Assembly (NCBI RefSeq): GCF_003863365.1
Contig: NZ_RQXT01000013.1
Span: 62,001-126,000 of the forward strand
Reading direction: 5' to 3'
Length of the DNA stretch: 64,000 nt
DNA from: Mesorhizobium tamadayense
GTDB taxonomy: Bacteria; Pseudomonadota; Alphaproteobacteria; Rhizobiales; Rhizobiaceae
Under the pieces are notes generated by a model. The model had not been told where the DNA came from. It worked only from the letters and a program-made list of their open reading frames with translations, and searched no databases. This document shows, piece after piece, positions 24,817-33,509 of the stretch. Position numbers and translations under genes: made by a program. Every line of letters begins with the position of its first letter. Within the stretch, counting starts at the first letter, position 1.

Positions 24817-25539
24817 CTATTTTCCTTGCTTGCTGCCGCTCGGCGTCGTCGGCCGGGTCGGCATGATGTCGAAGCGGGTAACGTCGGCCCATGTGGGGAG
24901 TGCGAGCAGGGCGACGACCATCTTGGCCACGTCGTCCGGCTGCACGGCGACATTGCCAGCGTACATCGCCGCCCGCGCCTCGGCGTCGAGTATATCCTTG
25001 TAGAGCTGCGTCTCGACGCGGCCGGGAACGATCTCGGTCACGCGAATGCCGAATTGCGAGAGGTCGGCGCGCAAGGCGGCGGCAAAGCCGGAGATCGCCG
25101 CCTTCGTCGCCGAATAGACGGCGACGTTGGGAAAAGAGGCGTGGCCGGCGGAAGAGCCGGTGAACAGGATGTGCCCCGACTGCCGCTCGCGCATCTGCGG
25201 CACGACGAGGCGGGTAAGCAGGACCGCCGCGCTGAGGTTCACCTCCAGCGTGGTGTCTATGTCGGCGATCTTCATGTCGGCGAAGTTGCCGAGCGGCGGC
25301 ATGATGCCGGCATTGTTGACCAGCACATCGATGGTGAGATCGGCAAGGACCGATTCCAGCGCCTCGCGGTCGGTGACGTCGACCGCAATGGGAACGATAC
25401 CCGGCCGCCCGGCCTGCAACTCCTTGAGCGCGGCCTGGCTGCGGCCGACCGCGTAGACGTCATAGCCCGCGTCGCTCAGCGCTATGGCGATGGCTCGCCC
25501 TATGCCGCTTGTCGCTCCTGTGATGAAGGCTGTCGTCAC
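24817..25539 (-). CDS. short-chain dehydrogenase/reductase
   Basis: 240 aa from GTG 25539, with GGGGAAG just upstream. [21 protein letters not shown] is the canonical TGxxxGxG loop, [11 protein letters not shown] the NNAG motif, LFTGSSAGH the catalytic Ser and VYSATKAAI the Tyr-x3-Lys. RSQAALKEL after strand 2 suggests NADP(H) use. The PGRVET segment and length resemble YdfG-like 3-hydroxy-acid or serine dehydrogenases, but the substrate is unassigned. First gene of the SDR-SDR-LysR-Aap run. Confidence 0.88.
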   Translation of the reverse strand: MTTAFITGATSGIGRAIAIALSDAGYDVYAVGRSQAALKELQAGRPGIVPIAVDVTDREALESVLADLTIDVLVNNAGIMPPLGNFADMKIADIDTTLEVNLSAAVLLTRLVVPQMRERQSGHILFTGSSAGHASFPNVAVYSATKAAISGFAAALRADLSQFGIRVTEIVPGRVETQLYKDILDAEARAAMYAGNVAVQPDDVAKMVVALLALPTWADVTRFDIMPTRPTTPSGSKQGK

Positions 25540-25819
25540 GTGGGCTTCCCCAATTGCCTGGCGTCAGTGTGCGGCCTTGGCCGATGCCGCGAAACCAAGA
25601 AAAGCAGCAAAAAGGAAAGATGAACTTTCGAAAGCCATTTCGGCGTTTGAAACTTTCCACTTTGCCAACGTGATCCGGAAAGCCGCAAACCGAAGGAAAA
25701 CAATACCTTCGGCGCGCTGGAACGGCTACTTGCCCGCCGATGGAGCAAAAATATGGCTTTCGCATTCGATGGCCGGTCCGTCTTCGGCGCGAGGGTGCAG
25801 GGATCAAAGCCGCCGCCGT
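25540..25819 (-). promoter_or_regulatory. 280-bp spacer, likely promoter of the SDR-Aap run
   Basis: No gene is seen. A perfect 10-bp palindrome CTTTCGAAAG lies at 25625-25634, directly followed by CCATTTCGG; a similar CTTTC/GAAAG plus CCATTTCGG arrangement is at 50142-50168. A half-site-like GAAACTTTCC follows near 25650. The position about 90 bp upstream of the GTG at 25539 suits an operator. Confidence 0.4.
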
Positions 25820-26608
25820 TTATCCGCCTGTCGATACCGGCCTTTTCATCTTGGTGAAGAGAGAGGCCGCGGCGGCCTTTTGCTCGGCGTCCGTCGCCTC
25901 GACGCCCGAAGCCCTGGCCAGGGCGCGCACGCGTCCCAGGCTGTTGTGCAGATGCTTGCGCATGGCCTGGCGGGCCTTGCTGCCGTCCTGCCTTTCGATG
26001 GCATCGACGATGGCTTTGTGCTCGCTGTGGATGCGCGCGTAGTAGCTGTCCTTGAGCGCCGGCTCGACCACATAGCCGAGCCGGAAGCGCGGCACGATCA
26101 TCGGCCCGAGATAGGCCAGGAAGCCGTGGATGAATTCGTTGCGCGCAGCCTTGGCGATCGCGAGATGGAAATCGTAATCGTAGTGGATCTGGACGGCGGC
26201 GGGATCCGCCTGCTGGGCGTCGATTTGCTCCATCATCGACCGGATATCGCTGGCCTCCTCGTCGGTGCGGCGCTCAGCGCAGAGCCCCGCGGATTCCACT
26301 TCGACGCTCAACCTGAGCTCGAGCAGCGCGATGGTTTCCGGCAAGGTCCGGAGCGCCTCGTCCGGGATCGAGAAATTGCGCGGCGCGGGCGTTTCGCTGA
26401 CGAACATGCCGCGCCCCTGCTGCGGCACCACCATGCCTTCGGAGCGCAGCCGCGCGACCGCTTCGCGCACGACCGTGCGGCTGACGTCATATTCGGCGCA
26501 AAGCTCCGCCTCGGTCGGCAATTGCGCGCCAGGCTGCAACTGTCCGGAACGGATTTTTTCGGCCAGGCTCTCCGCTACGACGGTGGAAAGCGGCTTGCGC
26601 TTCGTCAT
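25820..26608 (-). CDS. GntR-family transcriptional regulator, FadR/FCD subfamily
   Basis: 262 aa. The N-terminal winged helix is VVAESLAEKIRSGQLQPGAQLPTEAELCAEYDVSRTVVREAVARLRSEGMV, with the diagnostic SRTVVREA. It is followed by GRGMFVSE and an all-helical FCD domain with DYDFHLAIAKAARN and HSEHKAIVDAIERQD, whose Asp and His residues usually bind a metal and a carboxylate effector. It is the last gene of the reductase/AroE-like/SDR/GntR run, 56 bp after the SDR. It probably binds the palindrome at 29218-29238 and thereby controls its own operon and the divergent aldolase (inference). Confidence 0.92.
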   Translation of the reverse strand: MTKRKPLSTVVAESLAEKIRSGQLQPGAQLPTEAELCAEYDVSRTVVREAVARLRSEGMVVPQQGRGMFVSETPAPRNFSIPDEALRTLPETIALLELRLSVEVESAGLCAERRTDEEASDIRSMMEQIDAQQADPAAVQIHYDYDFHLAIAKAARNEFIHGFLAYLGPMIVPRFRLGYVVEPALKDSYYARIHSEHKAIVDAIERQDGSKARQAMRKHLHNSLGRVRALARASGVEATDAEQKAAAASLFTKMKRPVSTGG

Positions 26609-26664
26609 TTAGGTCCTTCCGTTCAAGTTCAGATTCGGGATGATGCCCGAACCGGCAAGACCAT

Positions 26665-27468
26665 TCAAACCGACGTTTGCCGGATGGGGTTGCCCTGCAG
26701 ATACTGCGCGTAGGGCGCCTGGACGAGCCAGCCGGCATCGATGGGGAGGGTGACGCCGGTGATCGAGGCGGCACGATCGGAGCAGAGGAACAAGGCCGCC
26801 TCGGCCACATCGCGCGGCTCGACGAAGCGGCGGAGCGCCGTGGTGGCCTGGATCGCTTCCGGATTACGCTCGCCGCTGGCGATCCTGGCCTTCAGCCCGT
26901 CGGTGAGCGTATAGCCGGGCGCCACGGCGTTGACGCGGACCCCATGCGGGCCGAGCTCGGCGGCAAGGATCTGCGTCAGGGCCAGAACCGCATGCTTTCC
27001 GGGCGTGTAGGCCGGCAGCGACAGCGGCGCGAAAGAGGCAAGCGAGCCGACATTGAGGATCGCGCCCCGCCTGGCGGCCGACATCAGCCGCCCGAACACC
27101 TGGCAGCCGAGCAGCGTGCCGCGATAGTTGATCCGCCACATCCGCTCGTCTTCGTCGAGGTCCTGGTCGAGCACGTGCTTGCCGCTCTGCAGGATGCCGG
27201 CGCAGTTGACCACGACCTGAGGCGTGCCGAACGAATCCACGACATCCCGCGCCAGCGCTTCGACGGAAGCGGGATCGCCAACATCGGTCTGGACGAAGCG
27301 GGCGCGCGGGGCGCCCGCGCTCTCGCAGGCGCCGGTTGCCTCCTTGCCTCGAACGGCGTCGCGGCCTGCGACGGCCACCTGATAGCCGTCCTCGGCGAAG
27401 CGCTGCGCGATCGCGCGGCCGATGCCGGACGTGCCGCCGATGACGACGGCGGTTGTTGCATCAGCCAT
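26665..27468 (-). CDS. short-chain dehydrogenase/reductase
   Basis: 267 aa. [21 protein letters not shown] is the cofactor loop (first Thr of TGxxxGxG replaced by Gly), VVNCAGILQSG the NNAG equivalent, LNVGSLASF the Ser and AYTPGKHAVLAL the Tyr-x3-Lys. GRDAVRG after strand 2 suggests NADP(H). The C-terminus SITGVTLPIDAGWLVQAPY is classical. Its start overlaps the AroE-like gene by 8 bp, so the two are coupled. Substrate unknown; probably a hydroxy/oxo acid or polyol in the pathway under the neighbouring GntR regulator. Confidence 0.88.
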   Translation of the reverse strand: MADATTAVVIGGTSGIGRAIAQRFAEDGYQVAVAGRDAVRGKEATGACESAGAPRARFVQTDVGDPASVEALARDVVDSFGTPQVVVNCAGILQSGKHVLDQDLDEDERMWRINYRGTLLGCQVFGRLMSAARRGAILNVGSLASFAPLSLPAYTPGKHAVLALTQILAAELGPHGVRVNAVAPGYTLTDGLKARIASGERNPEAIQATTALRRFVEPRDVAEAALFLCSDRAASITGVTLPIDAGWLVQAPYAQYLQGNPIRQTSV

Positions 27469-28273
27469 TGCGGCGATCCTTCCGCTCGATGTCGAAGAAT
27501 GCGGACATGGCCTCGACCTGGAAATCCATCATCGGACGCCCGGGCTGGATGCGACAGCCGATCTCTTTCGCCGCCTTGAGCAGGGCCGTCTCGGCCGGCT
27601 CCATGATGATGTCGACCACCGTCATCTCCGGCGTGAGCCTGCTCACGTCCATAGGCAGTGGGTCGCCGGCTTTCAGTCCGGACGGCGTGGCGTTGATCGC
27701 CATGTCCATTCCGGATGGATCGGGATCACCGACCTCGATGCGGCAATTGGGGAAGGACCTGTTGACCAGCGAAGCGAGCTTTGCGGCGCGACCCCTGTCG
27801 ATGTCGGCCAGGCGGATTTCCGCCGCGCCTTCTTCGGCCAGGCAGTAAGTCAGCGAGGAGCCGGCGCCGCCGGCGCCGACCTGGAGGATGCGCCGGCCCG
27901 CGATCTGGTGCCCGCCTGCCTCCAACCCGTCGATGAAGCCGACGCCGTCGAAATTGTCGGCATACCAGGTGCCGTCCGCCTGGCGGCGCACGGAGTTCGC
28001 GCTCTGCACGCGGGCGGCGCGGTCATGGGCGGCCGCGCATTTGTGGTAGACCGCCGTTTTGTAAGGCACCGAAATGATGACGCCCCGGATGTTCTCGGCC
28101 GCGGTGATGCCGGCCCAAAAAGTGTCGAAATCTTGCGGACGGCAGCTCAGCGGCACCATCAAGCTGTCGAGACCCTTCTGCTCGAATATCTCGTTGAATA
28201 TGCCGGGGCTCTTCGCATGACCCACGGGATGGGCCAGCATGACGAAGATTTCGGCCTTTCCGGTTCCGCGCAT
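27461..28273 (-). CDS. shikimate-dehydrogenase-like oxidoreductase
   Basis: 270 aa of the AroE fold. N-terminal domain: FVMLAHPVGHAKSP, where the usual shikimate-binding Ser-x-Ser of GHSLSP is replaced by AKS; GVIISVPYK retains the catalytic Lys; NFDGVGFIDGL has Phe in place of the usual NTDG Thr. The NAD(P) domain begins QVGAGGAGSSLTYCL. These changes argue against true shikimate dehydrogenase and for a catabolic paralogue using another cyclic or hydroxy acid. AAGGAG precedes the ATG; 4 bp separate it from the upstream reductase and it overlaps the SDR by 8 bp. Possible alternatives are quinate/shikimate catabolism or an amino-acid dehydrogenase-like role. Confidence 0.85.
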   Translation of the reverse strand: MRGTGKAEIFVMLAHPVGHAKSPGIFNEIFEQKGLDSLMVPLSCRPQDFDTFWAGITAAENIRGVIISVPYKTAVYHKCAAAHDRAARVQSANSVRRQADGTWYADNFDGVGFIDGLEAGGHQIAGRRILQVGAGGAGSSLTYCLAEEGAAEIRLADIDRGRAAKLASLVNRSFPNCRIEVGDPDPSGMDMAINATPSGLKAGDPLPMDVSRLTPEMTVVDIIMEPAETALLKAAKEIGCRIQPGRPMMDFQVEAMSAFFDIERKDRRNG

Positions 28274-28277
28274 CGGT

Positions 28278-29168
28278 TCACTCCTTTTTCTTTGACAGTT
28301 CGTGATCGCTCAGGACCTCAAGGGCCCGCACCAGGGACGAGTGGTCGGCGTCCGCGCCGTCCGCTCGGGCCGAGCAGGCATTCATCAGCTGCTGCGCGAT
28401 CGCCGTGCTCGGGAGCGACACGCCAAGCGCGCGGGCGCTTTCGAGCGCGAGATTGAGGTCCTTCTGGTGGAGCCGGATGCGGAAGCCCGGCGCGAAGGTG
28501 CGGGCGATCATGCGCTCGCCATGCACTTCGAGCACGCGGGACGAGGCGAAGCCGCCCATCAGCGCGGTGCGCACTTTCGCCGGATCGCAACCCGCTTTGC
28601 TGGCGAAAACCAGCGCCTCGGCAACAGCTTCGATGTTGAGCGCGACGATGATCTGGTTGGCGATCTTGCAGGTCTGGCCGGCGCCGTTGTTTTCGCCAAT
28701 GAGGGTGATGTTCTTGCCGAGCTTCTCAAGGATCGGCAGCGCGCGCTCGAACTCGGCGGCAGGCCCGCCGACCATGATGGTGAGGCTCGCCGCCTTGGCG
28801 CCGACCTCGCCGCCGGAAACCGGCGCATCGAGACAGCCGGCGCCGGCTTCCCTGAACTTCGCCGCGAACTCGGCCGTGGCGATCGGGCTGATCGAGCTCA
28901 TGTCTATGACCAGCTTGCCGGCCGAAATTCCTTCGAGCACGCCGTTCCGTCCGATCAGGACGCGTTCCACGTCTGGCGTGTCGGGCAGCATTGTGATGAC
29001 GATCTCGGACAGCCGCGCCACCTCGGCGGGGGAGGCGACGGCCGATGCCTTCAGATCCATTGGGAGAGGCGAGCGGTTCAGGACCGTGACGATCTCGTGC
29101 CCGGCATCCGCCAGATGCCCTGCCATCGGCGCGCCCATGACGCCGAGCCCGATGAAGCCGATTTTCAT
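28278..29168 (-). CDS. 3-hydroxyisobutyrate dehydrogenase-family reductase (GarR/GlxR-like)
   Basis: 296 aa from ATG 29168 (GGGAG upstream). GFIGLGVMGAPMAGHLADAGH is the N-terminal dinucleotide motif, DAPVSGGEVGA (114-124) the substrate loop, and Lys168 in GQTCKIANQ the catalytic Lys. Length and motifs suit 2-hydroxy-3-oxopropionate (tartronate semialdehyde) reductase or 3-hydroxyisobutyrate dehydrogenase. It is divergent from an HpaI/GarL-type aldolase at 29281. In aldarate catabolism GarL produces pyruvate plus tartronate semialdehyde, which GarR reduces to glycerate, so the pairing supports a GarR-like role (inference). Confidence 0.88.
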   Translation of the reverse strand: MKIGFIGLGVMGAPMAGHLADAGHEIVTVLNRSPLPMDLKASAVASPAEVARLSEIVITMLPDTPDVERVLIGRNGVLEGISAGKLVIDMSSISPIATAEFAAKFREAGAGCLDAPVSGGEVGAKAASLTIMVGGPAAEFERALPILEKLGKNITLIGENNGAGQTCKIANQIIVALNIEAVAEALVFASKAGCDPAKVRTALMGGFASSRVLEVHGERMIARTFAPGFRIRLHQKDLNLALESARALGVSLPSTAIAQQLMNACSARADGADADHSSLVRALEVLSDHELSKKKE

Positions 29169-29217
29169 GCGCAACTCCCGTGTGGCGTCCCGAGCCATCT
29201 TGCAGCTCAAGTCAGGC

Positions 29218-29238
29218 GTATGATATAGGACATCATAC
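29218..29238. promoter_or_regulatory. perfect inverted repeat GTATGAT-N7-ATCATAC, GntR-type operator candidate
   Basis: A 21-bp palindrome with 7-bp perfect arms is centred in the 112-bp divergent promoter between 29168 and 29281. Size and symmetry match FadR/FCD-type GntR operators, and a GntR/FCD gene ends the minus-strand operon. The binding itself is inferred. Confidence 0.7.
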
Positions 29239-29280
29239 AAATTTCAATGCACCTTCTTCCCGCTGGAGACCGATCACAAA

Positions 29281-30045
29281 ATGCAGGAGCGCGTCAATTC
29301 GCTGAAGGCGGCCACGCAGGCCGGCCGGCCCCATATCGGCATCTGGTGTTCGCTGGCGTCGGCGCTCACCACCGAAGTCATGGCTGGCTCCGGGGCGGGC
29401 TGGTTGCTAGTCGACGGCGAGCACAGCCCGAACGATCTGCGCAGCATCATGGCGCAGTTGCAGGTCGCAGCGGCATTTCCGTGCGAAGCGGTGGTGCGCC
29501 TGCCGTCGGACGATCCCAATCTGATGAAGCAGGCGTTGGACGTCGGCGCCCGCAGCCTGATGATCCCGAACGTGCGGACGGCGCATCAGGCGCGCAGTAT
29601 CGTCGCGGCGATGACCTATGCCCCGGGCGGTTTCCGCGGCTTCTCGGTCGGCCACCGTGCCAACGCATTCGGCCGCATCGCCGGCTATCATGCAAAAGCA
29701 CGCGAGCAGCAGCTGCTGGCTTTGCAGATCGAGGATGAAGCTGCTGTGGCCAATGCGGCTGAGATTGCAGCGGTGGATGGCGTGGACGTCCTGTTCGTCG
29801 GACCGGGCGACCTCTCCACGAACATGGGCGCGATGGGCAACTCCGGCGCCGCGCATGTGCAGGAGGCGATCGCCTCGGTGCGCAAAGCCGCCGCTGCGGC
29901 AGGGAAGGCGAGCGGCATCCTAGCTCCCGCGAAGGCCGATGCGGACCGCTATCTCGCGGACGGCTTCACCATGGTGGCGGTCGGATCCGACCTCGGCCTG
30001 CTGGCGCGAGGCTCCGATGCCCTGATCGCCTCGTTCCACCAGTAG
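29281..30045 (+). CDS. HpcH/HpaI-family class II aldolase (GarL-like)
   Basis: 254 aa, the family's usual length. GIWCSLASALTTEVMAGSGAGWLLVDGEHSPND contains the substrate/metal-region DGEHSPND, MIPNVRTAHQAR the conserved Arg/His part, LQIEDEAAV the metal-binding Glu and VLFVGPGDLSTNMG the metal-binding Asp. Members cleave 4-hydroxy-2-oxo acids (HpaI) or 5-keto-4-deoxyglucarate (GarL) to pyruvate and an aldehyde. It is divergent from a GarR-like reductase and followed after 14 bp by an FAD oxidase. Substrate not proven. Confidence 0.88.
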   Translation: MQERVNSLKAATQAGRPHIGIWCSLASALTTEVMAGSGAGWLLVDGEHSPNDLRSIMAQLQVAAAFPCEAVVRLPSDDPNLMKQALDVGARSLMIPNVRTAHQARSIVAAMTYAPGGFRGFSVGHRANAFGRIAGYHAKAREQQLLALQIEDEAAVANAAEIAAVDGVDVLFVGPGDLSTNMGAMGNSGAAHVQEAIASVRKAAAAAGKASGILAPAKADADRYLADGFTMVAVGSDLGLLARGSDALIASFHQ

Positions 30046-30059
30046 AGCGGAGAACAGCC

Positions 30060-31277
30060 GTGGCGATTCCACCCTACAAAGCACCTTCGCGCAGCGCCTA
30101 TGACGTCGTCATCGTCGGCGGTGCGGTCATCGGCTCCTCGACTGCCTACTGGCTGAGCCAGGCGCTGGGCGACCGCGCCTCGATCCTCGTGGTCGAGCGC
30201 GACTCAAGCTACGAGTTCTCCTCGACCGCGCTCTCCACCAGCGCCATCCGCCAGCAATATTCCAATCCGATCAATGTGAAGATCAGCCAGTTCGGCATCG
30301 AGATCATCCGCGGCTTCCAGGAGCGCATGGCGCCCTTCTACAAGAACGAGCCGGCGCCCGATCTCGGCTTCAAGGAACACGGATATCTCTACTGCTGCTC
30401 GCCCGAAGGCGTGGAAGCGGCCCGGGAGCGGGTCGAATTGCAGCGCAGCCTCGGCGCCCACACCGTCTTCCTCGAGCCGGGTCCGCTGAAGGAGCGCTTC
30501 CCCTGGCTGAATGTCAACGATCTCGGCGGCGGCTCCTGGGGCGCTCGCGAAGAGGGCTGGTTCGATTCCATGGGCCTGCTGAACGGCTTCCGCCGCGCCG
30601 CGCGCGCGAGCGGCGTCGAATATATCGACAATGCCGTGACGGGGCTGGACGTTGCCGATGGGCGGGTCGTCTCGGCCCGCCTCGCAACCGGTCAGACTGT
30701 CGCCTGCGGAACCTTGGTCAATGCCACAGGCCCGAGGGCGCAGCAGGTCGCCGCGATGGCCGGGCTGTCCATCCCGGTCGCGCCCTATAAGCGCTACAGC
30801 TTCGTCTTCGCCAGCGCCAACCCCATCCCAGGCCGCATGCCCAATGTCATCGATCTTTCGGGCACCTTCGTTCGTCCGGAAGGCGAGCTTTTCCTCACCG
30901 GCAACACGCCGCAGGGCGACGGGCCGGCCGACTACGACGACTTCGAAATGCATTTCGAGGAGTTCGACGACTATATCTGGCCGGCGCTGTGGCACCGCAT
31001 TCCGGCCTTTGACGCCCTGAAGGTGCAGACAAGCTGGACCGGTCATTACGAATACAACATGCTCGACCACAACGGCATCGTCGGCTTCCACCCGGAGGTG
31101 ACCAATTTCATGTTCGCCAACGGTTTCTCGGGGCACGGCCTGCAGCAGTCGCCTGCCGTCGGCCGGGCGGTGTCGGAACTGATCGTCCACGGCGCCTTCC
31201 AGACGCTCGACCTGTCGCCGTTTTGTTACGAGCGCATAGAGCGCAATGAGCCGTTCCTGGAAGAAGCGGTGATCTGA
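30060..31277 (+). CDS. FAD-dependent amino-acid/amine oxidoreductase (DAO family)
   Basis: 405 aa from GTG 30060, 14 bp after the aldolase, with a GGAG stretch upstream. YDVVIVGGAVIGSSTAYWLSQAL is the FAD Rossmann motif. The DAO-family C-terminal NGFSGHGLQQSPAVGRAVSELI is present, and residues 60-75 (ALSTSAIRQQYSNPINVKIS) form the substrate/FAD cap. It resembles FOXRED1/sarcosine-dehydrogenase-like and DadA-like enzymes that oxidise secondary or D-amino acids to imino acids. With the aldolase it forms a plus-strand two-gene unit probably under the GntR operator. Confidence 0.87.
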   Translation: MAIPPYKAPSRSAYDVVIVGGAVIGSSTAYWLSQALGDRASILVVERDSSYEFSSTALSTSAIRQQYSNPINVKISQFGIEIIRGFQERMAPFYKNEPAPDLGFKEHGYLYCCSPEGVEAARERVELQRSLGAHTVFLEPGPLKERFPWLNVNDLGGGSWGAREEGWFDSMGLLNGFRRAARASGVEYIDNAVTGLDVADGRVVSARLATGQTVACGTLVNATGPRAQQVAAMAGLSIPVAPYKRYSFVFASANPIPGRMPNVIDLSGTFVRPEGELFLTGNTPQGDGPADYDDFEMHFEEFDDYIWPALWHRIPAFDALKVQTSWTGHYEYNMLDHNGIVGFHPEVTNFMFANGFSGHGLQQSPAVGRAVSELIVHGAFQTLDLSPFCYERIERNEPFLEEAVI

Positions 31278-31369
31278 GCAGATTTCGGTACCGCTCGCCT
31301 CGCGCCCGCAACCGCCAACATAAGCGGTCAAAAGGAAGCATGGAGCGCGGATGGTCGGCAGATATTTCA

Positions 31370-32488
31370 TTAAGCGGCGCGGCTGAAGCGATCGATCCTG
31401 AAATCATCAAGCGGCGTTTCGCAACGGCCGGTCATGATGAGTTCGGCCATGGCGTCGCCCACGCCCGGGCCGATCTGGAAGCCGTGTCCGCTGAAGCCGA
31501 AGGCGTGGAACAGGCCTGGCGTCGTCGCCGAGCGTCCCATGACCGGCAGCATGTCCCGCACATAGCCCTCGCAGCCGGACCAGGTGCGGATGACCGCGAC
31601 CTTTGCGATTGCCGGCAGCAGCCGCGCGACGGCGCGCAACTGCGTCGGCAGGCGCATGGGGTCGGCGGTCGCATGGCCAGGATCTAGATCTACCGGCACC
31701 CTTTCCGCCGCGCCGCCGAAGACGATGTTGCCCCGTTCGACCTGACGCAGATAGGCGCCATGGCCCTTGTCGCGCGTCCAGACGCCGACCACCGGCAGGA
31801 TCCGATGCGGCAGCGGCTCGGTCACGCCCATCTGCGGGCCGCGGGCGTCGAGCGGAACCTCTTCGCCGAACTGCGCGGCGACGCGCGCGCCCCAGGCGCC
31901 GGCGGTGTTGAGCAGGCATTCGGCAGCGAACGAACCCTTTGAACTGGCGACGAGGAACCCGGAGCCGGTGTGTTCGATCGTCTTGACCTCAGTTCCCTCG
32001 ACGATGTCCGCGCCCAGCCTGCGGGCAGCGTCAGCGAAGGCAGGCGCGATCAGCCGTGGGTTGCCGCTGCCGTCGTGCGGCGAGAACGACGCCGCGATCG
32101 CGTCGGGACCGAGGCCGGGAAAACGGGCGCGAATCTCGCTCTGTCCGAGTTCCTCCAGCTCGAGCCCCCAGGGCCGCGCCGCCTCGGCATAAGCCCGCAT
32201 GTCGGTAAGACCGCCTTCATCGAAGATCAGGCGGATGTGACCATGGGCACGAAATTCCACGTCGCGGCCAAGCATCTTCTCGGCCTCGCCCCACAGCTTG
32301 AGTGAGCGGTGGGCCAGCGGAAGCTGGGACAGATGACGCCCCGTGCGCCGGATGTTGCCGAAAGAGGCGACGGTTGCCCCGGTACCGACGCGGTTGCGTT
32401 CGATCAGCGTCACGCGTGCGCCGCGCTTGGCGAGGAAATAGGCCGATGCCGTCCCCATCAGTCCGCCGCCCAGCACGATCACGTCCAT
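31370..32488 (-). CDS. FAD-dependent oxidoreductase (D-amino-acid dehydrogenase/sarcosine-oxidase-like)
   Basis: 372 aa. DVIVLGGGLMGTASAYFLAKRGARVTLIERNRVGTGAT (read as GxGxxG plus the acidic residue ending strand 2) binds FAD. FGNIRRTGRHLSQLPLA lies at the isoalloxazine site, and FHAFGFSGHGFQIGPGVGDAMAELI is the DAO C-terminal FAD motif. Divergent from the LysR gene at 32604, sharing a promoter region with an ATA-N9-TAT box, so it is probably a target of that regulator. Substrate unknown; the neighbouring hydantoinase/oxidase operon suggests a related N-substituted amino acid. Confidence 0.88.
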   Translation of the reverse strand: MDVIVLGGGLMGTASAYFLAKRGARVTLIERNRVGTGATVASFGNIRRTGRHLSQLPLAHRSLKLWGEAEKMLGRDVEFRAHGHIRLIFDEGGLTDMRAYAEAARPWGLELEELGQSEIRARFPGLGPDAIAASFSPHDGSGNPRLIAPAFADAARRLGADIVEGTEVKTIEHTGSGFLVASSKGSFAAECLLNTAGAWGARVAAQFGEEVPLDARGPQMGVTEPLPHRILPVVGVWTRDKGHGAYLRQVERGNIVFGGAAERVPVDLDPGHATADPMRLPTQLRAVARLLPAIAKVAVIRTWSGCEGYVRDMLPVMGRSATTPGLFHAFGFSGHGFQIGPGVGDAMAELIMTGRCETPLDDFRIDRFSRAA

Positions 32489-32577
32489 AGTCGTTCCTTC
32501 AGCTCAGAGCGGCTGATCGTTGATGCGCCATCTTGTTCGCGCCGCGGCATTGCGTCAAAGATGGGTTTGGACAAGAG

Positions 32578-32596
32578 CCATAAGCTTTACCTATGG
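32578..32596. promoter_or_regulatory. LysR-type box (T-N11-A) in the divergent promoter
   Basis: CCATA and TATGG (32578-32582, 32592-32596) form a perfect inverted repeat enclosing ATAAGCTTTACCTAT (32580-32594). The same ATAAGC-N6-TAT layout recurs at 33506-33520. It lies just before the LysR start at 32604, fitting autorepression and control of the divergent oxidase. Binding is inferred. Confidence 0.55.
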
Positions 32597-32603
32597 AGCG
32601 GCA

Positions 32604-33509
32604 ATGCGCGCCCGACAGCTCGAAGTGTTCATCGCCGTCATGCGCGCGGGCACCGTGACAGCCGCGGCGCGGATGCTGAACATCTCCCAGCCCGCCCTGA
32701 GCCAACTGCTGCTTCACGCCGAGGATGAACTGGGCTTCACCCTGTTCGAGCGGGTGAAGGGCCGGCTGCGGCCGACCCCGGAGGCGATCGAGATCTTCCC
32801 CGATGCCGAGAGGCTGTCGGCGGGGCTCGAGGGCTTGCGCCGAAAGACCACCGACCTGCGCCTGGGGCGGGCGGGGCTGGTGCGGGTCGCCGCCTCGCCG
32901 CCGCCGGCCATGGCAATATTACCGCGCGCCTTCACCAAATTCCGGGCGCAGCATCCCAATATATTGCTGCGCTCCAATAGCGCGCCGATCGCCGCGATCA
33001 TCGACATGCTGCGCGCGGGCGATGCCAGCCTCGGCGTGGCGATGGACGACCGCCTGCCTCCCGACATCGAGGCGGAGGTGATCGGGAGTGTTGGGTTCGC
33101 ATGCCTGCTTCCCGCCGGTCACGCGTTGCGAAGGAAGACCGAGCTGACGCTTGCAGACCTCGTTGGAGAAGAGTTGATATCCTATCGCGGCAACACCCGC
33201 CCTGCCGACGAACTGGCTCACGCAGCCCGCGCCCAGGGTGTCACGCTTTCGCTGTCGCTCGAGATCGACGTGTCCATTTCCGCGGCCGGATTCGTCCAGG
33301 CCGGCATGGGTATCGCCCTGGTCGATGCGCTGCTGCCGTGGCACCAGTTTGCCGGGCTCGCCGTCAGGCCGCTCGCGAATGGCCCGGAATTCCCGGTCGC
33401 GCTGCTCACCTCGCGCACACGGGCGCTTTCACGGGCCGACGAGATGATGCGCGATGAAATCCGCGCGGCCTGTTCCACCGTCCTGGATGAACATCGCGCG
33501 AAGGCATAA
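32604..33509 (+). CDS. LysR-family transcriptional regulator
   Basis: 301 aa from ATG 32604 (MRARQLEVFIAVMRAG). The winged helix reads GTVTAAARMLNISQPALSQLLLHAEDELGFTLFERVKGRLRPT; the rest is a LysR effector domain, including GMGIALVDALLPWH. It lies between a divergent FAD oxidase and the same-strand hyuAB-oxidase operon. Both its own promoter and the downstream operon's promoter carry related ATAAGC-N6-TAT boxes, so it probably controls all three units. Confidence 0.92.
   Translation: MRARQLEVFIAVMRAGTVTAAARMLNISQPALSQLLLHAEDELGFTLFERVKGRLRPTPEAIEIFPDAERLSAGLEGLRRKTTDLRLGRAGLVRVAASPPPAMAILPRAFTKFRAQHPNILLRSNSAPIAAIIDMLRAGDASLGVAMDDRLPPDIEAEVIGSVGFACLLPAGHALRRKTELTLADLVGEELISYRGNTRPADELAHAARAQGVTLSLSLEIDVSISAAGFVQAGMGIALVDALLPWHQFAGLAVRPLANGPEFPVALLTSRTRALSRADEMMRDEIRAACSTVLDEHRAKA

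Noticed and set aside
31278-31369. Terminator search between the two convergent FAD genes
   Set aside because: No stem of useful length found in the 92-bp gap.
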